A stretch of 64,000 nucleotides of DNA, taken from assembly GCA_002900995.3 (NCBI GenBank), contig CM035307.1:4305105-4369104 (forward strand). The letters run 5' to 3'. Numbering within the stretch: the first letter of the stretch is position 1; the number at the start of each line of letters is the position of its first letter. A model generated the notes under the pieces. The model was not told the DNA's origin, ran no database searches, and saw nothing but the letters and a program-made list of their open reading frames with translations. A program made the position numbers and the translations under genes. Source of the stretch: Ganoderma boninense. Lineage: Eukaryota; Basidiomycota; Agaricomycetes; Polyporales; Polyporaceae. Shown in pieces: positions 13,079 to 26,298 of this stretch.

Positions 13079-13942
13079 CTATTGCATTTTGGGGTTGAAG
13101 AAGGGACTGCAGCTGTACATGCCGGGCCCTTGAGAACACAGGTGGGCGCTGAGGGTCATAGGACTTACCTGCTCTATGTCCACCGTCGACATGCCGTCTT
13201 CGCCGCCCTCTAGTGCCCCGCCCTGGCCATCCTCGCGAGTTTGCGCAGTCTGCTTGCGGTATATATGAAGGTGTGGGGTCACATGCACTTGATTGGTACG
13301 AGAACGTACCACACTGAGGGTGCCAGGCTGTCCGCCACCCTTCTTCTGCGTGCGACCCGCTGCACCAACACCCTGTGCCACACCACCTGGAGGTTCCTCG
13401 CGTGGCACGATATCGATGAGGAAGTCAAACTGGTCGGACTTGCTCAGGGCTTTTGCGATGTCGGCGCGCGAGAGGGTTCGTCGTTTGTTCGAGTCCGCAA
13501 TGATGAACGCGCGGGCGGTGATTTCCGCAATGAATACTGTGAAAGTAGGGACACAGGGTTGGATAAAAATGCAAGATAGGGAGACATGTGCATGGAACGT
13601 ACTCTCACAGGCTTTGCAGAACAGGATTGGAGCTGCAGGTACGGAGGCTTGTAAGTGCCAAATCGACGAAGCCGAGGGCTCCGTCAGCACGCACCATCCG
13701 CTGCAATCATCTACCGCACCATTCCCAATGAGATGCAAGCCCAACTGCGTTCAGACGGCAATAAAGCATACTTTGACGTCCAGGTCGCTCTTCATGACCT
13801 TCTTGATTCGTGCGAGTGGAAGCGGTGGATGACGGTAGTCGGGAGTCTCTTGCTCTGCAGCATCAATCTGCCTCTGCCAGAACGAGCGTAAGAAGTCATT
13901 GAGAGGCTCTCCAGGCTGGACGAATGGCTTCGGCGAGGACAT
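13079..13942 (-). CDS. CCAAT-binding factor subunit HAP5/NF-YC
   Basis: Histone-fold subunit of the heterotrimeric HAP/NF-Y complex, which binds CCAAT boxes in the nucleus. Exons 13942-13772, a 16-nt microexon at 13710-13695, 13632-13603, and 13536 to the stop at 13079 join in phase. The result reads [20 protein letters not shown] at residues 21-40, then [13 protein letters not shown], then [15 protein letters not shown] across the microexon, then [10 protein letters not shown] and [18 protein letters not shown]. These are the NF-YC signatures. The C-terminal tail is low-complexity. It may hold a further 60-nt in-frame intron (GTACGT to GCAG, about 13316-13257), giving 204 or 224 residues. 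It is divergent to RVB1 with 252 bp between the ATGs. Confidence 0.92.
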
Positions 13943-14194
13943 TGTCGAGGATGTAGTTGCAGGTTAAGATGCAATCCCCCGCCGGCCTGGCCGGTCCTCG
14001 TTGCGACAGAGGATACAAGCGGAGTCTGAAGTTCACAGCCCAGATCAGGAGGATGAGGGGAATAAAAATAGCGGAGATCCAAATCCTGACGCGCGTTTCG
14101 CGATCGCGGACGCGTTCGAGCGTGCTCATCGTCCCTGTCGTTCTCCTCATCGTGCTTGTCGTCCTCCTCGTCGTTCTCGGCCTGCTTGCCCACG
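13943..14194. promoter_or_regulatory. Shared promoter of HAP5 and RVB1
   Basis: The two divergent housekeeping genes have start codons 252 bp apart, so both core promoters must lie here or overlap the first exons. No TATA box is evident on either side. Confidence 0.6.
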
Positions 14195-15993
<1,799 letters not shown>

Positions 15994-17820
15994 GTCATAG
16001 GTCACAGCTCGTTGTGGCACAGGTTCGGAGGTTCGGAGCGGTGGTGGTTGTGGACAGCGGTAATCATATCGCCGCTTACCCCGCCGCTGTATTGAGCACT
16101 GACATGTCCGCACGTCAGGTGCAATCCTCTGGGTTGCAATGTACCAAAATATCGGCGGGCCTTGCGATGGTTCGATACTGTGCGTTTCTTGTATTAGATC
16201 GCGGAGCGAGCAATGGGACTCGTGGAAGCTCTATTTTGTTGCCTAGACCGGCTAATGTGCAACGTGGTTATTGCCCCGTCCGGCAAGGTGGTGGCTTCGG
16301 AACGATGTGCGATGGAGCTTTGAAGACGGCACAGTGCTTCTAAAACATGCACTTGCTCAACGGAACAGCTCTGCCCCACCTCTTCGCGGCGACCTTCCCG
16401 CCTTGGATTCCGCACTTATCGCGCACCCATTCGTTGCCATTCGTTGTATCACTGTCTGAAGACTGAAGATAGAATGCGACAGTACAACCATGGCGGGAGC
16501 CTTCGTTGCAGTCAGGTGCGTCGTGGTGAGAACGCCGATCTCACGGGTAGATTCTCGTTCTCGTTGACGTCTTTCCAGCAGGTTTGGCTCTTCCTTACGG
16601 TCAGCTGCCTTTCCGAGATTAACGCTTCGGATTAGCTTGTTCCCTTCCCACCAAGAACAGAAGGCTTCTCAATCGGCTCGTGACGGTCGCCTGAGAGACC
16701 TGGGCACTCACGACTCGCCGCGTCATACGATGAATGAAGGGTGGTGAGTGCACGCCTCAGCCGCTTCTCCACATTCCGTTGGGGTTCTGACAGACCATCA
16801 CGGTGACCGGAACAGCAGCCGGTGAGTATGAGCGGACGTGTGTCACTTTCCCCCCAAAGTATGGGACGAGAACGGACGAGTTCATGGCCCCATGCCCCGT
16901 GATATCGAGCCCGCAAGCCGAAGTACGTATTCCGCGCTGTGCTATGTGGCCAGGTGGCCGACGGCCCAACCCTGGATGTCAAGAGGCGTTCAAGATGGCG
17001 CCGACTGCGAACCGGTACCTCCGGACGGTGTTGCCACGGTCCATATGCGCTGGTGTGTGCGGCCGCACGTGGGCAGGTGAGTGCCTTTCTGCGTCCCTTG
17101 ATAGGTCTTCTGTGAAGTGGGGCCGTGGACGTTCGGCGAGCGATGTTGTCATCGGGGGATGATACATTGGCCCCGTCGATGCGTCGGAGAAGCACCTTCC
17201 GTGCGTCCTAGTTAGCAGTTTGGGCTAGCGCGACTCGCGAGAAACTTTGCTGCTCTGAGATCCCCACTAAGGCGGTGGCGCGTCGGTGCCTGCATCTGTG
17301 TTGTTTCTTCGTCGCAAGCCCCGGCCGAGCGTGCACTGGCTTGGCTTGCAGTCGCAAGCCACAGGCGTACGTGTCTGCGGGGGCGCGGTACCCCCGACGC
17401 GTCCGGGAGTTTCGGTGGGCAGGAAGGCCGGAGGGTCCATATCGAGCATGGGACACGGCCGTGGACGCTGTTCCTGTTCCGCACTAGCCCAGAATGCGCA
17501 GAGAAGCGCGCCACAGTGCGCTTCGTTTCTCGTCCATTCAGTGCACCTCGCCGGTGGTGGTGCGAAACGAATGCCCATCGGTGCCCTGGGCAGATACATT
17601 GGAGCGGTACCTGCACGGGAGGCCATCCCAGTGGGGGCTAGAAGCCGGCGTGATGTGCAGACGTGAGATTGAGAGGCGGGGACGGGGCGGCGTCTCCCCC
17701 CACGATCGACACACCCGCGCAGTCACCCACTCGAAGGGTCCTCTCCTCGTCCCACATCCGGATCAGGCGTCTGACGTACGGTCTCTTCACGCGAGCCACA
17801 TCTCCTTCTCGCCGCGGCCG
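15994..17820. other. Gene-free interval
   Basis: About 1.8 kb with overlapping short frames on both strands and no family resemblance. Confidence 0.5.
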
Positions 17821-17826
17821 CAGTTG

Positions 17827-17833
17827 TATATAA
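17827..17833 (+). promoter_or_regulatory. TATA box of the DUF6593 gene
   Basis: TATATAA about 120 bp upstream of the ATG at 17952, followed by a strongly pyrimidine-rich leader. Confidence 0.5.
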
Positions 17834-17951
17834 CCGTCTATGATTCCTCCTCCTCCCCAACCACTCCCCCTCCCTCCTCCTCGCATCCACTGCTCTCGTC
17901 CCTCCCCACCCTTACCCTCATCTTCAACCACCCCCCACCTGGCCCACCACG

Positions 17952-18793
17952 ATGCTCAACCGGGTTCTCCCCTACTACCTCGAGGACCGCTCCGGGCACT
18001 ACACAGGCACGGACTTCGACGAGATCTACGACCGCCTCTTCCTGCGCGTCGCGCGCCCCACCCCTGCGCAGTCCCTGCACTACCGTGACCCGGAGACGAC
18101 GACGACACTGATGATATACGACACGGGCCGCCGGTCGGCGAGCCCGCGCCTCTCGCGGCCCCCGCCACGCGAGCCGGCTGTGGTGCTGGAGTTCGCGGCG
18201 AACGGGGCGTTGGGGACGATCTCGTTCGTGGAATCGAGGGTGTCGATGCCCATGGCGCAGTACCTGCGCAAAACGTCGATGTTTGCTGGGTGAGTGGCTC
18301 GCAAGTCCGAAGTCGTGGGTTCGAGAGTGGACATAGGACACTGGGCACGCGTCTGCGTTGTGGGGGCGGTGCTGACACGTGCTGTGTGCAGCTCGCTCTC
18401 GCGCAAGTTCACTGCAGCCAACGGCGAGGAGTACAGGTGGCTCCACCGTGCGGTGAAGGACCACGAGTGGTCGGTGAGTACCAGCTTTCTGCTCGCGGTG
18501 CTGCTGTTAGGCTGTCCGAGCTGACGCGCGCTCGCAGTGCGTCGACTCGCGCGACTACGTCGTTGCGCACTACAACTTGAAGCCACCAGAAAAGCTCGCG
18601 TACAACACGTCGGGCAACGTCCTCACCATCTACGAGCCCTTCACACACCTCGCAATCGGTGAGCACTAGCACTAGCTCTACTAGTCCGGCAGGGCGCCGT
18701 CGCCGGACGGATTCTGACATCGCGTGTTCGACGTCACCAGAGATCCTGGCCACACTGACTATCATGCGCCACCTCGCCGCCGAGAAGTACTAA
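17952..18793 (+). CDS. DUF6593-type basidiomycete protein, 197 residues
   Basis: Four exons, 17952-18289, 18392-18473, 18538-18658 and 18741-18793, total 198 codons with consistent phases. The protein has no signal peptide or membrane segment. Its layout fits small Agaricomycete proteins of the DUF6593 kind: an N-terminal strand-rich part ending in a conserved Arg-Lys-Phe-Thr-Ala motif with GEEYRWLH, then a C-terminal segment IYEPFTHLAIEILATLTIMR. The family assignment is from memory of the pattern and is moderately sure. The function of that family is not known to me. Confidence 0.7.
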
Positions 18794-21570
18794 GACGCAC
18801 CCCGCCCCGACCATACCCTAATCGTGCACACGTCACTCCCCACTCCTCCTCCGACTGCCAGTTTAACTTGTAACAACATCGCATCGCATCGCATCCACGC
18901 CACGCCACTACGTCAACCCCAAAACGACTGGTGGACGTACCAGTGCCACTACGCTTTCGCATTTGCTTGTAGCGCTATCTTTATTGTCATTGCATTGTAT
19001 TGCCCCCCCATTGACCCCATTGACTTCCCCATCCCCGGACTCGCTCGCTCGCACTAGTACTGCTGCAAACGCTCTGTTTTCGCCGTTGCACCCATCGCCT
19101 CGATCTCGCGCTCTCTCGTCATTCGCCATTCCTCATTTGTACTTGTACCGCTGCACTCGACTCGAACTATGCCATTTATGCACTTCCTTTCCCTGAAGCC
19201 GGCCGCCGTTTCGTCTGAGGCCTGCTCGAGCCCTCTCGAGCCTGCCACCTGGGGGGCCCGCGTGGCGCGAACGCCGTGCCCCACGGTACGTCGCGCTGGG
19301 CGGTGAATATAATGAAAATGTGACGCCGCGGGTGGCGACGCCACAAGGGTCTTGGCGCTTCCCGTTCCTTGGCCGCGGAGCGTCGTCCCGAGCACCGGAG
19401 GGGCGCCACGTCCCACGGCTCAGCGCTCCCCTCTTGCCGTCATCCTGCAGCTGCAAATACTAGTTCTCGTCTGGCCGCCATCGTTGTCCACTACCTCGAG
19501 CACTTGACTTCTGGATCTGCGGTCCTGGAGATCGTGGCGGGCACCCCTGCCAGCGAAAGTTCAATATAGTCGGCGTGGAGGCTCTTCTGAACGTCGACGC
19601 TTCGTATATGCTCAATTTCGATCGAGACTCCAACTTCAACTTGAAGACTTGAAGGGCTTCGTGGGCTTCCAAGCTTCGCCGCCGATTGATATGAGAGGAC
19701 CCTTTGGACCAGTCACCGGTCTCTGTCACAAGCCATCTGCTGCAGTCGCTGGTCGCTGGCGAGGCCCGTGCTGGACGAGGCTTGGCTTCCCGGCGTGCTG
19801 GGCGGGACGCTAGGTGACGTGCTTGCGATCTTTCACTAGTGACAAGTGCTGCCCTTCGGATTCCGGGCGCCGTTCGACGTCGGTCTATCTATGTCTTGGC
19901 CATGGGTGGGCGGGTGTCGGGTGGGCGATGCGCTCGAGAAGCAGGCTTATGACCCTGGGCCTGGGGCGAAGGGGTGCAGTACACGACTCGGAGTTTATCG
20001 GACAGATGGATGGGTGGTGCGTAACTTACCTATACTCTTCGGCTGTCGAATTCACCCACCTCTGCGTACGGAAGGGGTTCAAGGCGTATAAGGATATGAC
20101 GACTCGAGAGGTCAGCACGCCCGTTACCCCATCCCACTGGCAAGCAAGTCTGGGTCTCGGATTCCGCCCATGGACTGGGAGGGTACCCCGGAGTGCGTTT
20201 GCAAGACCGATTCGTACGGCAAAGTCGTCCTAGAACATCACAAGCTCTGTCTGGCGCACTTGGTGAGGAATTATAACTTCGCTCCTCACTTCAGTGCTGT
20301 CGTACGCAGTAGAAGGCCCCTGGATACTCGTATGGCTCCCCAGCGCCTGAGCGTGCGCAACGATCGGTAGTGGGGCGCACGGGGCGGCAGTCTGAGTCCC
20401 TGGCCGCGATCTGAGCAGGGTCCAGGGAAACGCGCGCATCGTAGCGACCATTCAAACGTCCTGGGGACGCAAGCTAAGGAAGCTACGACAGTGTCAGTAA
20501 GCGCTGCTGCTTCGATGTATGACAAGGGTGCAGATCAGTACTTGTGAATCTGGGGGATTTGCGCAGCGTTATGCTGTACGCCTCTTGTCCCAAAGTCCAG
20601 ATCTGTCCGCGTGCGGGGAAAGGTCAGGGGAGAAAGTGCCAGTATGCGGCACTCACTTTCCACTGGCAAACGCGGCTTCCTGGCATCGGTCTGAGGCCAT
20701 TGTTTTTGGGGTAGACACCAAACGGACCCATCAGGTCAACAAAACCAGCAGTCTAAGACACCTACGTGACGCAACGGCCGAGGCCAACAGGGGCACAGTT
20801 GTACTGATTACCTTCCGCACAATACAACACCACTGACAGCACTGGCTTGGACTCACCGGTACTTGCGCAGGGTTCAGCAGGCTGCAGGTGAACATAGATC
20901 CGGACCCAGATGCGGCGTAGAGAGCTGATAATGATGTTGTGTTGCCGTTGCAGGCTGAGAGTGTCGGCGGCGATGATTCATCACGAGCCTGAACTCCGTC
21001 CGAAGTTGTTGCTGGAGTCGGACCGACTCTCATCCAGACGGTGAGCGCGCTACATATCATACATACCGATTTCGATTCGTTGTCCTGACTGTTGCCGTTG
21101 ACCTTGAACAACCAGAGTCCCAGGCGTCCGCCATCATCGCAGGCTGCTAGCCAGGTCGCAGCACAAACCCTGTATATGTATATTTTAGCCTACCCATTCC
21201 GGCGGCGAGGCGGTTGGGTCTTGACGCACGGAGACGACGAGGAGACACGGAAGGGGCAATACTTCGGAACTTCGGTGAGTCTATTTGCACTGGAAGGCCG
21301 CATACAGGCTCCTCGAAGCTCGATATCATAGTGTCGTCAACAGACCGGATTTTCCGAACCTCGATCTCTACACGACGTAGCCTCTCGCCACTCGTTCCGA
21401 TCGGCAAGGCATTCAGTAGCCACAGTGCGCGGCTCAATCATGGCAAAACTTCCCTCACTGTCGCTGTCGCCCTTCGTACCTTACTCAATCTTGTGCCTGG
21501 CCGCGGGACCGTAAGGCAGGCTTTCCTCTGGCTGCTGCTGGATCTCGTCTAGGAGAAGGCAGAAAGAGAA
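18794..21570. other. Gene-free interval
   Basis: About 2.8 kb. The longest frames overlap on opposite strands and none is recognisable. A cysteine-containing frame on the minus strand near 20731-21111 was considered and not called. Confidence 0.5.
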
Positions 21571-21574
21571 AGAA

Positions 21575-21580
21575 TATAAA
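21575..21580 (+). promoter_or_regulatory. TATA box of the LPMO gene
   Basis: TATAAA 76 bp upstream of the ATG at 21651. Confidence 0.6.
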
Positions 21581-21650
21581 GGCCGAAGGCGAAGGGCGAC
21601 ATTCCGTCGATCCCCCGCATTCACCTTCGCCTTCGCCTTCATTCGACGAG

Positions 21651-22853
21651 ATGACGAAGCTCTCCGCCCTCGCTGCCGCCGCGATCCTCGCGGGCTCCGC
21701 CTCGGCCCACACCATCTTCCAGAAGCTCTACGTCAACGGCGTCGACCAGGGCGAGCTCGTCGGCATCCGCGCGCCCGACTACGACGGCGTACGTGTCCCA
21801 GCTCTACCCGTGTTCTGTGTTCTGTATTCTGTCTTTACTGGACGCGAGGCTAACGCCCTCGATTCGTGCTGGAACGCTGGAACGTAGCCCATCACGGACG
21901 TCACCTCGAACGACATCATCTGCAATGGGGGCATGAACCCGTACCACCAGCCCGTCTCCCAGGCCGTGATCGACGTCCCCGCCGGGGCGACCGTGACTGC
22001 TGAGGTGCGCACTGCTGCTCCTCCAAGGTGTAGCCGCTGCTCCGTGCTCACGTCTATGTCTATCGCAGTGGCACCACACCCTGAACCAGGCCGCCGGAGA
22101 CCCAGCGGACCCCATCGACCCGTCGCACAAGGGCCCCATCATCTCCTACCTGTGCGTCCCCCCTTTCTCTCGCTGGTACCGGCAGAGGCTGACCGGCATC
22201 CGGCGATCCACTGTTAACTGTTGACTCTACGCAGCGCAAAGGTGCCCGACGCGACGCAGACGGACGTGACGGGCCTGGAGTGGTTCAAGATCTACGAGGA
22301 CGGGCTGACGGCGTCGACGGGCCAGTGGGCCGTGGACCGCATGATCGCGAGCGCGGGCAAGGTCTCCTTCGCGATCCCCGCGTGCATCGAGAGCGGCCAG
22401 TATCTCCTCCGCCACGAGATCATCGGTGCGTCCTCCCGCCCTCACCCCCGCGGGCGCTGACGGAACATTGATGTTGGTATTTTTGGCGGTAGCGCTGCAC
22501 GGGGCGTCGAGCTACCCGGGGGCGCAGTTCTACATCGAGTGCGCGCAGCTGAACGTCGTCGGCGGCTCGGGCGCGAAGACCCCCGCGACGGTGGCGTTCC
22601 CGGGGGCGTACAAGGGGAGCGACCCTGGTGCGTAACGTCTCGTTTTCTTTCCATTGGATTCCGAGCACAGGTGGAGCCCGGATGGCTGACCCGTTCTGGC
22701 GTTGGGGTTAGGTATCACCGTGAACATCTACTACCCGCCGCTGGCCAACTACACCGTCCCTGGTGAGCTCCCTTGTATTATGCGGGTAGACGTGACGTTG
22801 ATCAGTGCAACTTGAACTTGAACGCGATAGGCCCTGCCCCCTTCAGCTGCTGA
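21651..22853 (+). CDS. AA9 lytic polysaccharide monooxygenase, secreted
   Basis: Copper enzyme that oxidatively cleaves cellulose or related glucans outside the cell. Seven exons, 21651-21788, 21888-22004, 22069-22151, 22235-22425, 22493-22627, 22712-22762 and 22831-22853, total 246 codons (245 residues). The signal peptide is residues 1-19 and the mature chain starts [11 protein letters not shown]. That places the first His of the copper histidine brace exactly at the N-terminus. The second brace His lies in WHHTLNQ near residue 87. The axial Tyr lies in [10 protein letters not shown] near residue 190. There is no carbohydrate-binding module or GPI signal, and the chain ends PAPFSC. All splice sites are GT-AG and the frame is clean, so the gene looks functional. 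Confidence 0.94.
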
Positions 22854-25800
22854 ACGGGTTCATGCATAACTGGGAGAACCCCGTTGTTAATTATTGGCCT
22901 TAGTGGCGTCGCAAATGATATGCAGATTCCAACTCGCATGGCTGCAGAAGTCGCCGTTACCACTGTTCGGAGGCCTCTTCATATCATCGGAACTGGGAGA
23001 CACTGAGCGTCTCCTCATGATGTTTGGTTTGTTTTCTTGCCGAAGCTCATTTCTCTGCGTAGAGCACAGCATATTCTAGGACTGAAGAACTGAACGTCGG
23101 ACCTACAGTAAGGAGAAGGTAGGGTGTCGTTTGCCTTGGCACTGACTCAAAGCGCATGGAGGATATTTCAACGTGAGGCTTACGTCAGCCTCGGCTTTCT
23201 CCGGTCGTTTCTCGGTGACGCAGGCCAAACGCAGGCTTTACTGAGTATCCTGCCTTCTTCCTGTCTCCGTTATTGCTGCCAGTGTCCCTCTGTAAGTACT
23301 TCTCCCTACCTCTCCGTGGCTTTCAGTGGACGCTCATCTGGAGTAAGTGGCGATCTTTCATCAATCTGCGCTGAACAGCCAGGAACGCCCCTCAATTTGC
23401 TGAGCTGGGAGGACTGCGATAGGGAGCTCGGTCCATGGATAAGGCGCACGTTTGCCACCGCTCGTTGCCGCAACATTGTTGACCAGTTGTATTGAAGGGT
23501 GTAGCAGAGTGGGAAGTGAAGGAGACAGTGGGAAGTGAGGGAGACATGAAATGAAGCGGAGGGCGTTATCTTGTACGTCTGTTCACTTCTCGACAAGGGT
23601 CACCCTTGGTCGTCTTGATCGCCATTCGTGGGGTGTGGGGCCTCATTGCGATGTGGTGCGTACTGACTCTGGTCTGTCCTTCCGAAACTCCCCGGGCATG
23701 TTCAAATTTCACGGCCGCTGCTGTCTGTGGTGGGCCGCGACTCGCCACAGAGAGCAGCAGGTCAAGAACAAGGATGGTGCGTGCCCTGCGGTGCGCATGG
23801 GCCCACTCGTCTTTCCCATGGCCGTCAAAACTGGACCCCGAGCATTTTCCAGGAACCTCCCTGCTTGCAGGAGAGCTCGCAGCGAGACGATGCCGCACAG
23901 TACATAAGGCGGTGAGCACGCACGTTGTTCGTCGATATGCCGGTTCGGTGGTTACTTTGACTGTAGACCATGTGTCTACGCGACCGGGTCGTTGTATGCG
24001 GCCCACAGAGGAAATGGTTTCACGGTTGTGTGTCTTCCACGTGTCTACCATGTTTTCCGACCTTTTTTCCTGCCATGGGATGGAAACTCGTTTAAGAGAG
24101 TACGAGAGGGCGTGGCGTGAATGCCAAGCATACAGCCATCCTTGCTCTTTGATTTTTGCTTTTCGACAGCAACCTACGACGAGCTCATCGAGCGTCAGAC
24201 TCGTGATGAAGCATCGGGAGTTGCGTCAGGATGGGGATCCTGCGTCTAGGCAGTGCGTGCTCGCCGCGCGATAGTACCCATTTGGGAGTCCTATTCGCTC
24301 TACACTCTCACCTCGTCGAGCCATGCTTTATATCCACCGCCACTACGCTCACCATACGGCAGATTCTGAGCCTGTCTGGGAAACCGTGTGCTGGTCAGCG
24401 GCGCCCGCAGCACGGCTTTATGGGAGGTTCGCATCGCATACACTTTCCATGTGGTCGGACTTGGATTTGCTCATTCTGATTTCATGTTCATGTGGTCGCG
24501 ATGTCGCGGACCATTGCGTCCATGCCATGCTGTCGATACGCATGCCACCCGCATTGCAGCTTCTGATAAGTAGCGAATCCATATCCATTCGCGATTAATA
24601 TTCACCATTCAGCATTCGGGCCCCGACGGTGTGGGAAACGTTTCTTCCCTTCCCTTTCCCTTCCGACCATGCGTAATCGTAAACCCGTCTCCGGTGTTAT
24701 GTCGATAACACCCAGCTTTGAGGTATCGACACGACGATCTTCCATTGCCATTAGACGTGTACTGATATCAGGCGTCCAGGCCCCGTGTTGTGCATCTTTC
24801 TATCTCTTTGGGTGGTCAGTGGATCGTCGTACTCTCGCCGTGGCGTTGGCGCGGCTCCATATATCGACAACTCACTCCTGTCGCAGCTCGGATAGGCCCG
24901 TCGGGCGGAGCTTGAAGTAGCTCACGCATGCATGCGTGGAGGTTCTAGTAGGTGAGCACCTACCCAACTTGGCCACGCATCCACATAACCAATATGTTAC
25001 TTACGCGGTTTGACACTAGTGCTAGCACTGATGCGTTGCTGCAACGTTAACGGAAATTACACCGGTGGCGAGTGCGTCCTGGAAATGTGACGGTGTCTCG
25101 TCAACTCGAGTGCCCATCGAACGTCCGTCCCAATGGATGAAACCACCACATGCGACGAACGTTTACAGATGGGACGGGACAGAGCTTGGCCGAATCCTGC
25201 TCGAAGCCAACCGTCCCCGCGTCCCGCGGAAGCTTTGGAGTCATGCTATGTGTGTCCTCTTGCTGTTGGACGTCGTCGGCGAGTAACGGGCCCGGCGGCT
25301 GTAACGACTTTGCATATTGATTAAAATAGTGCAGGTTCAGGTTGCGATTCCAATCGTCTCGTTCTGGAAGCCGAAGTCACTGGGCGAGCTGGCAACCCGC
25401 TCGCATCACTGCAAATACAAATGTGGCGGATACAGTGTATGTATGCGCCCGTTATTTGAAGGTTGCAGTTGCAAGGGTCAGCCTGCTTGGTAAGTCATAC
25501 TTGTATGCTACGTGCCCAACTTCTGAGACGCGATCAGCCATGGCGGGTCTACGTCGCGGTTGCTGGGACTCAAACTAACGGGCTGGGCGTCTGTGAGCAG
25601 TAACATCGGAACTCCGAGCATGCTATCCAAGTTTCTGTTTCTGGAGGTGTGCATTCGGTGGGGAACCCGTTCAGGGTGGGCGTCGATTATAATAATTATG
25701 TTTCCGAAGAGAAGTTTCAGTTGCGTTTCGCAACCACTCTTCAGCCGTTAGATGGGCGTTAGAAAGATTGGAAAGATCAAGATAGACCACGGCTTTCCTG

Positions 25801-26220
25801 TAACAGGAAACGTTGATCATCTTGCAGTGCCTCGGTGTGCTCGGTGTGCGCGCCTGAAGTTATTTTCGGTGTTTGTAGCGGGGTTTATTGATCAATGATA
25901 TTCTTAGATGTTGGGGTCAGCGCATCAAGCAGCGGTGCAAAGCTGCGATCCAGTTCGCCAGGTTCCACGAGGTTTCACAAAAACGGCTCTAGCATTCTGC
26001 TCTGCCCTAAGCTTCAAGTGTTCAAGTTGCTTCCTACCTACGAATATACAACGATTATTTTTAACCCACGGTAGATGGTCTCCGTATGCTCAAAATATCT
26101 GACCTATTAAATCGCTCATGACAGATTCCCGGACACGTTGTGGCGTCCCGATCATGTTCGACGCTGTACCAGAGCCCGTTCCTCCAGATCCGCCGGTCGC
26201 AATCGCAATGCGTCTGACGG
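22854..26220. other. Gene-free interval
   Basis: About 3.4 kb between the LPMO and GH79 genes. No recognisable protein, tRNA or repeat family seen. Confidence 0.5.
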
Positions 26221-26226
26221 GCAGTG

Positions 26227-26232
26227 TATAAG
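26227..26232 (+). promoter_or_regulatory. TATA-like box of the GH79 gene
   Basis: TATAAG about 70 bp upstream of the chosen ATG at 26299. Confidence 0.45.
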
Positions 26233-26298
26233 GCGGCCCTCACCAGGGCTTTCACGAGCGTACCCCGCGTCGTGGCCTCCTCGCCCCCACGCTGCTTG

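Noticed and set aside
16632..17195. 187-codon minus-strand frame
   Set aside because: No family resemblance, composition like random GC-rich sequence, and similar frames on the other strand.
20731..21111. Cysteine-bearing minus-strand frame (ends CCQWCC region)
   Set aside because: Considered as a hydrophobin or small secreted protein, but the eight-cysteine spacing and signal peptide are missing.
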